A stretch of 7,536 nucleotides of DNA from Selenomonadaceae bacterium (GTDB lineage: Bacteria > Bacillota > Negativicutes > Selenomonadales > Selenomonadaceae): the NCBI GenBank assembly GCA_017390245.1, contig JAFPCE010000150.1, positions 1 through 7,536 on the forward strand. Direction: 5' to 3'. The notes beneath the pieces are model-generated. The model had not been told where the DNA came from. It saw nothing but the letters and a program-made list of their open reading frames with translations, and made no database searches. A program made the position numbers and the translations under genes. This document shows, in pieces, positions 6,375 through 7,536 of this stretch. Numbering within the stretch: the stretch's first letter is position 1; the number at the start of each line of letters is the position of its first letter.

Positions 6375-7401
6375 AACCAATCACCTCCACTTTTAATTTC
6401 TGGCTGTTAAGATAGTCTAAAGCTTTTGCAATTTCAGGTGCTTCGCCATCCATGCCAATAACGAGACGGCCAAATGGAACTCCTTTAATATCATCCAGAT
6501 TGCCGAAGAGAATACCTACGTTAGTGTTGTAATTTTTAATCAGCCTGCTGATAACAGGTTCATTAGCAGATTCTCCAATAAAGGTTAAACGCAATAGCAG
6601 GATGCTGCCAGGATAAGGAGAATCAGAAAGCTCATTTCTGTCGAAGCCGGCAGGCAGGTCATTGCTTAAGAGAACGCTGATGAACTCCTTGGTAATAGGC
6701 TGTTGTGGATTGGTGAATACATCCAGTACTCTGCCCTGCTCGGCGATAACACCTTCGTGAATAACAGCAACCTTGTCACAGATATCCTTGATAACCTGCA
6801 TCTCATGAGTAATGACAACAACAGTGAGCTTCAGCTTGGCGTTGATGTCCTTTATCAGCTGCAAAATGGATTTTGTAGTCTGAGGATCAAGGGCTGAAGT
6901 TGCCTCGTCACAAAGCAGGATTTTTGGATTATTGGCCAGGGCACGGGCAATGCCCACACGCTGCTTCTGGCCTCCAGATAACTGGGATGGATACTGCTCT
7001 GCCTTGTCGGCCAGACCTACCAGTTCCAAAAGCTCTGTTACTCTTGCTTTTATTTCATCCTTTGGGGTATTCACAAGCTGTAAAGGAAAAGCAACATTTT
7101 CATATACAGTAGCGGTAGAAAGCAGATTGAAATGCTGGAAAATCATGCCGATATTTTTTCTGGCCTTGCGCAGCTCGGATTCGTTCATGGCAGTCATTTT
7201 CTGACCATCAACTGTAACAGTACCCTTGGTTGGACGCTCCAGCAGATTGATGCAGCGTACCAAAGTGGATTTGCCAGCACCGCTGAGACCGATGATACCG
7301 AAAATTTCGCTTTCATTAATGTGCAGGCTGATATCTTTTATAGCGTGCACAGGACCGGCAGCACTGTCATAGATTTTCTCGATATGTGATAAATCAATCA
7401 C
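6343..7401 (-). CDS. metN: Methionine ABC transporter ATP-binding protein MetN
   Basis: This 352-residue ATPase powers methionine import as a dimer bound to MetI. All ABC motifs are present: Walker A GLSGAGKST (38-46), Q-loop Gln89, signature LSGGQ (141-145), Walker B ILLCDEATSALD (161-172, catalytic Glu166) and switch His199. A C-terminal NIL (ACT-like) domain spans about 265-345. In E. coli MetN this domain binds methionine and shuts transport down when the cell is replete, and its presence suggests the same feedback here. I prefer the GTG at 7399-7401, which gives the typical start MIDLSHIEKIY and lies 8 bases after AGGAG (7410-7414). A GTG at 7408-7410 would overlap that ribosome site. 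It is the first gene of metN-metI-metQ, and its end overlaps metI. Family and role are very secure. Confidence 0.97.
   Translation of the reverse strand: MIDLSHIEKIYDSAAGPVHAIKDISLHINESEIFGIIGLSGAGKSTLVRCINLLERPTKGTVTVDGQKMTAMNESELRKARKNIGMIFQHFNLLSTATVYENVAFPLQLVNTPKDEIKARVTELLELVGLADKAEQYPSQLSGGQKQRVGIARALANNPKILLCDEATSALDPQTTKSILQLIKDINAKLKLTVVVITHEMQVIKDICDKVAVIHEGVIAEQGRVLDVFTNPQQPITKEFISVLLSNDLPAGFDRNELSDSPYPGSILLLRLTFIGESANEPVISRLIKNYNTNVGILFGNLDDIKGVPFGRLVIGMDGEAPEIAKALDYLNSQKLKVEVIGYVRRHDSTHQ
6381..6388 (-). promoter_or_regulatory. Ribosome binding site of metI, inside the metN coding region
   Basis: On the minus strand GGAGGTGA lies 6 bases upstream of the ATG at 6372-6374. It is embedded in the codons for the last part of MetN (Val-Glu-Val-Ile). 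This placement decides the metI start, because the longer TTG-initiated frame would leave no space between the site and the start codon. Confidence 0.8.
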
Positions 7402-7409
7402 AGACCTCA

Positions 7410-7414
7410 CTCCT
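7410..7414 (-). promoter_or_regulatory. Ribosome binding site deciding the metN GTG start
   Basis: On the minus strand TTAGGAGTGAGG precedes the gene. AGGAG (7414 to 7410) is 8 bases from the GTG at 7401, an ideal spacing. The alternative GTG at 7410 begins within this site and would have no usable spacing, so it is unlikely to be the start even though it opens a longer frame. Confidence 0.75.
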
Positions 7415-7418
7415 AATT

Positions 7419-7431
7419 AAAACATTGTTTT
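7419..7431. repeat. Short perfect palindrome in the metN leader
   Basis: AAAACA-T-TGTTTT is a perfect 13-bp palindrome lying between the predicted metNIQ transcript start and the metN ribosome site, at roughly +8 to +20. Its position would suit a second operator half or a roadblock site. It is AT-rich and short, so it may be chance. Confidence 0.3.
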
Positions 7432-7445
7432 CCTGTATGATTTAT

Positions 7446-7474
7446 ATACTATCATATTACTAGGAATTGGTCAA
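7446..7474 (-). promoter_or_regulatory. Predicted promoter of the metNIQ operon
   Basis: On the minus strand, TTGACC (7474 to 7469, five of six consensus bases) is followed after exactly 17 bases by TAGTAT (7451 to 7446, four of six). Transcription would start near 7439 and leave a leader of about 38 bases before the metN GTG. No better promoter is visible in the 63-base metI-metQ gap, so the three genes probably share this one. Confidence 0.6.
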
Positions 7475-7491
7475 TACAAGAAAAACCAATT
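7465..7491. promoter_or_regulatory. Inverted repeat over the metNIQ -35 box, candidate operator
   Basis: AATTGGT (7465-7471) and ACCAATT (7485-7491) are perfect 7-base inverted arms separated by 13 bases. Their centres are 20 bp apart, about two helical turns, as expected for a dimeric DNA-binding protein. The downstream arm overlaps the -35 hexamer. The element lies upstream of the predicted transcript start, so it is not an RNA hairpin of this operon. Which regulator binds, if any, is unknown. The arms are AT-rich, so chance occurrence cannot be excluded. Confidence 0.38.
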
Positions 7492-7536
7492 TTTATATAA
7501 ATATACAGAAATTGTATGGCTTCAATGAAATCAATT

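Noticed and set aside
6375..6380. Longer metI beginning at the TTG at 6378-6380
   Set aside because: The TTG touches the end of GGAGGTGA, leaving no space for initiation; the ATG six bases further on is correctly placed.
7402..7410. Longer metN beginning at the GTG at 7408-7410
   Set aside because: That codon overlaps the AGGAG ribosome site, while the GTG at 7399-7401 has ideal spacing and gives the usual MetN N-terminus.
7411..7536. SAM riboswitch or T-box leader for metNIQ
   Set aside because: The space downstream of the predicted promoter is about 38 bases, and I see no T-box sequence, multi-helix S-box layout or terminator there.
1..7536. Mobile elements, CRISPR arrays, phage genes, tRNA or rRNA genes
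   Set aside because: No transposase or integrase frame, terminal repeats, spaced direct repeats or RNA gene signatures were seen; all coding space is explained by six intact genes.

Overview
The window holds six complete genes in two convergent operons separated by one shared hairpin terminator. It reads as ordinary, well-packed chromosomal DNA: strong GGAGG-type ribosome binding sites, overlapping genes, AT-rich intergenic stretches around a mid-40s % GC coding background (estimated by eye), and no mobile element, CRISPR array, tRNA or rRNA. The MetNIQ proteins and the ribosome binding sites look Firmicutes-like, while the RND pump with a lipoprotein periplasmic adaptor needs an outer membrane. 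Together these suggest a diderm Firmicute, most likely a member of the Negativicutes (for example Acidaminococcaceae or Veillonellaceae relatives). That placement is an inference, not something the sequence proves.

Left half, + strand (1-4780): a regulatory region with a good sigma70-type promoter and two palindromes, then a MarR-family regulator, an HlyD/AcrA-type adaptor lipoprotein with a TTG start, and a full-length 1015-residue RND efflux permease. The regulator's stop codon lies inside the adaptor's Shine-Dalgarno sequence, and adaptor and permease overlap by four bases (ATGA), so the three are almost certainly one operon. The likely logic is a self-repressing, ligand-sensing regulator controlling a tripartite efflux pump. 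No outer-membrane channel (TolC/OprM type) is encoded here, so the pump must borrow one from elsewhere or from beyond the window.

Middle (4781-4844): a near-perfect 15-bp-stem hairpin that can terminate both convergent operons.

Right half, - strand (7536 to 4845): a promoter with an inverted repeat over its -35 box, then metN (ATPase), metI (permease) and metQ (substrate-binding lipoprotein), together a complete methionine ABC importer. metN and metI overlap by 32 bases, and metQ follows after 63 bases. The leader is too short for an SAM riboswitch or a T-box, so control is more likely through a DNA-binding protein.

I found no clearly new biological system. The items most worth a second look are the arrangement of operator-like palindromes in front of the marR-pump operon, the arginine in place of the usual TM10 lysine in the RND permease, and the riboswitch-free metNIQ promoter with its inverted repeat.
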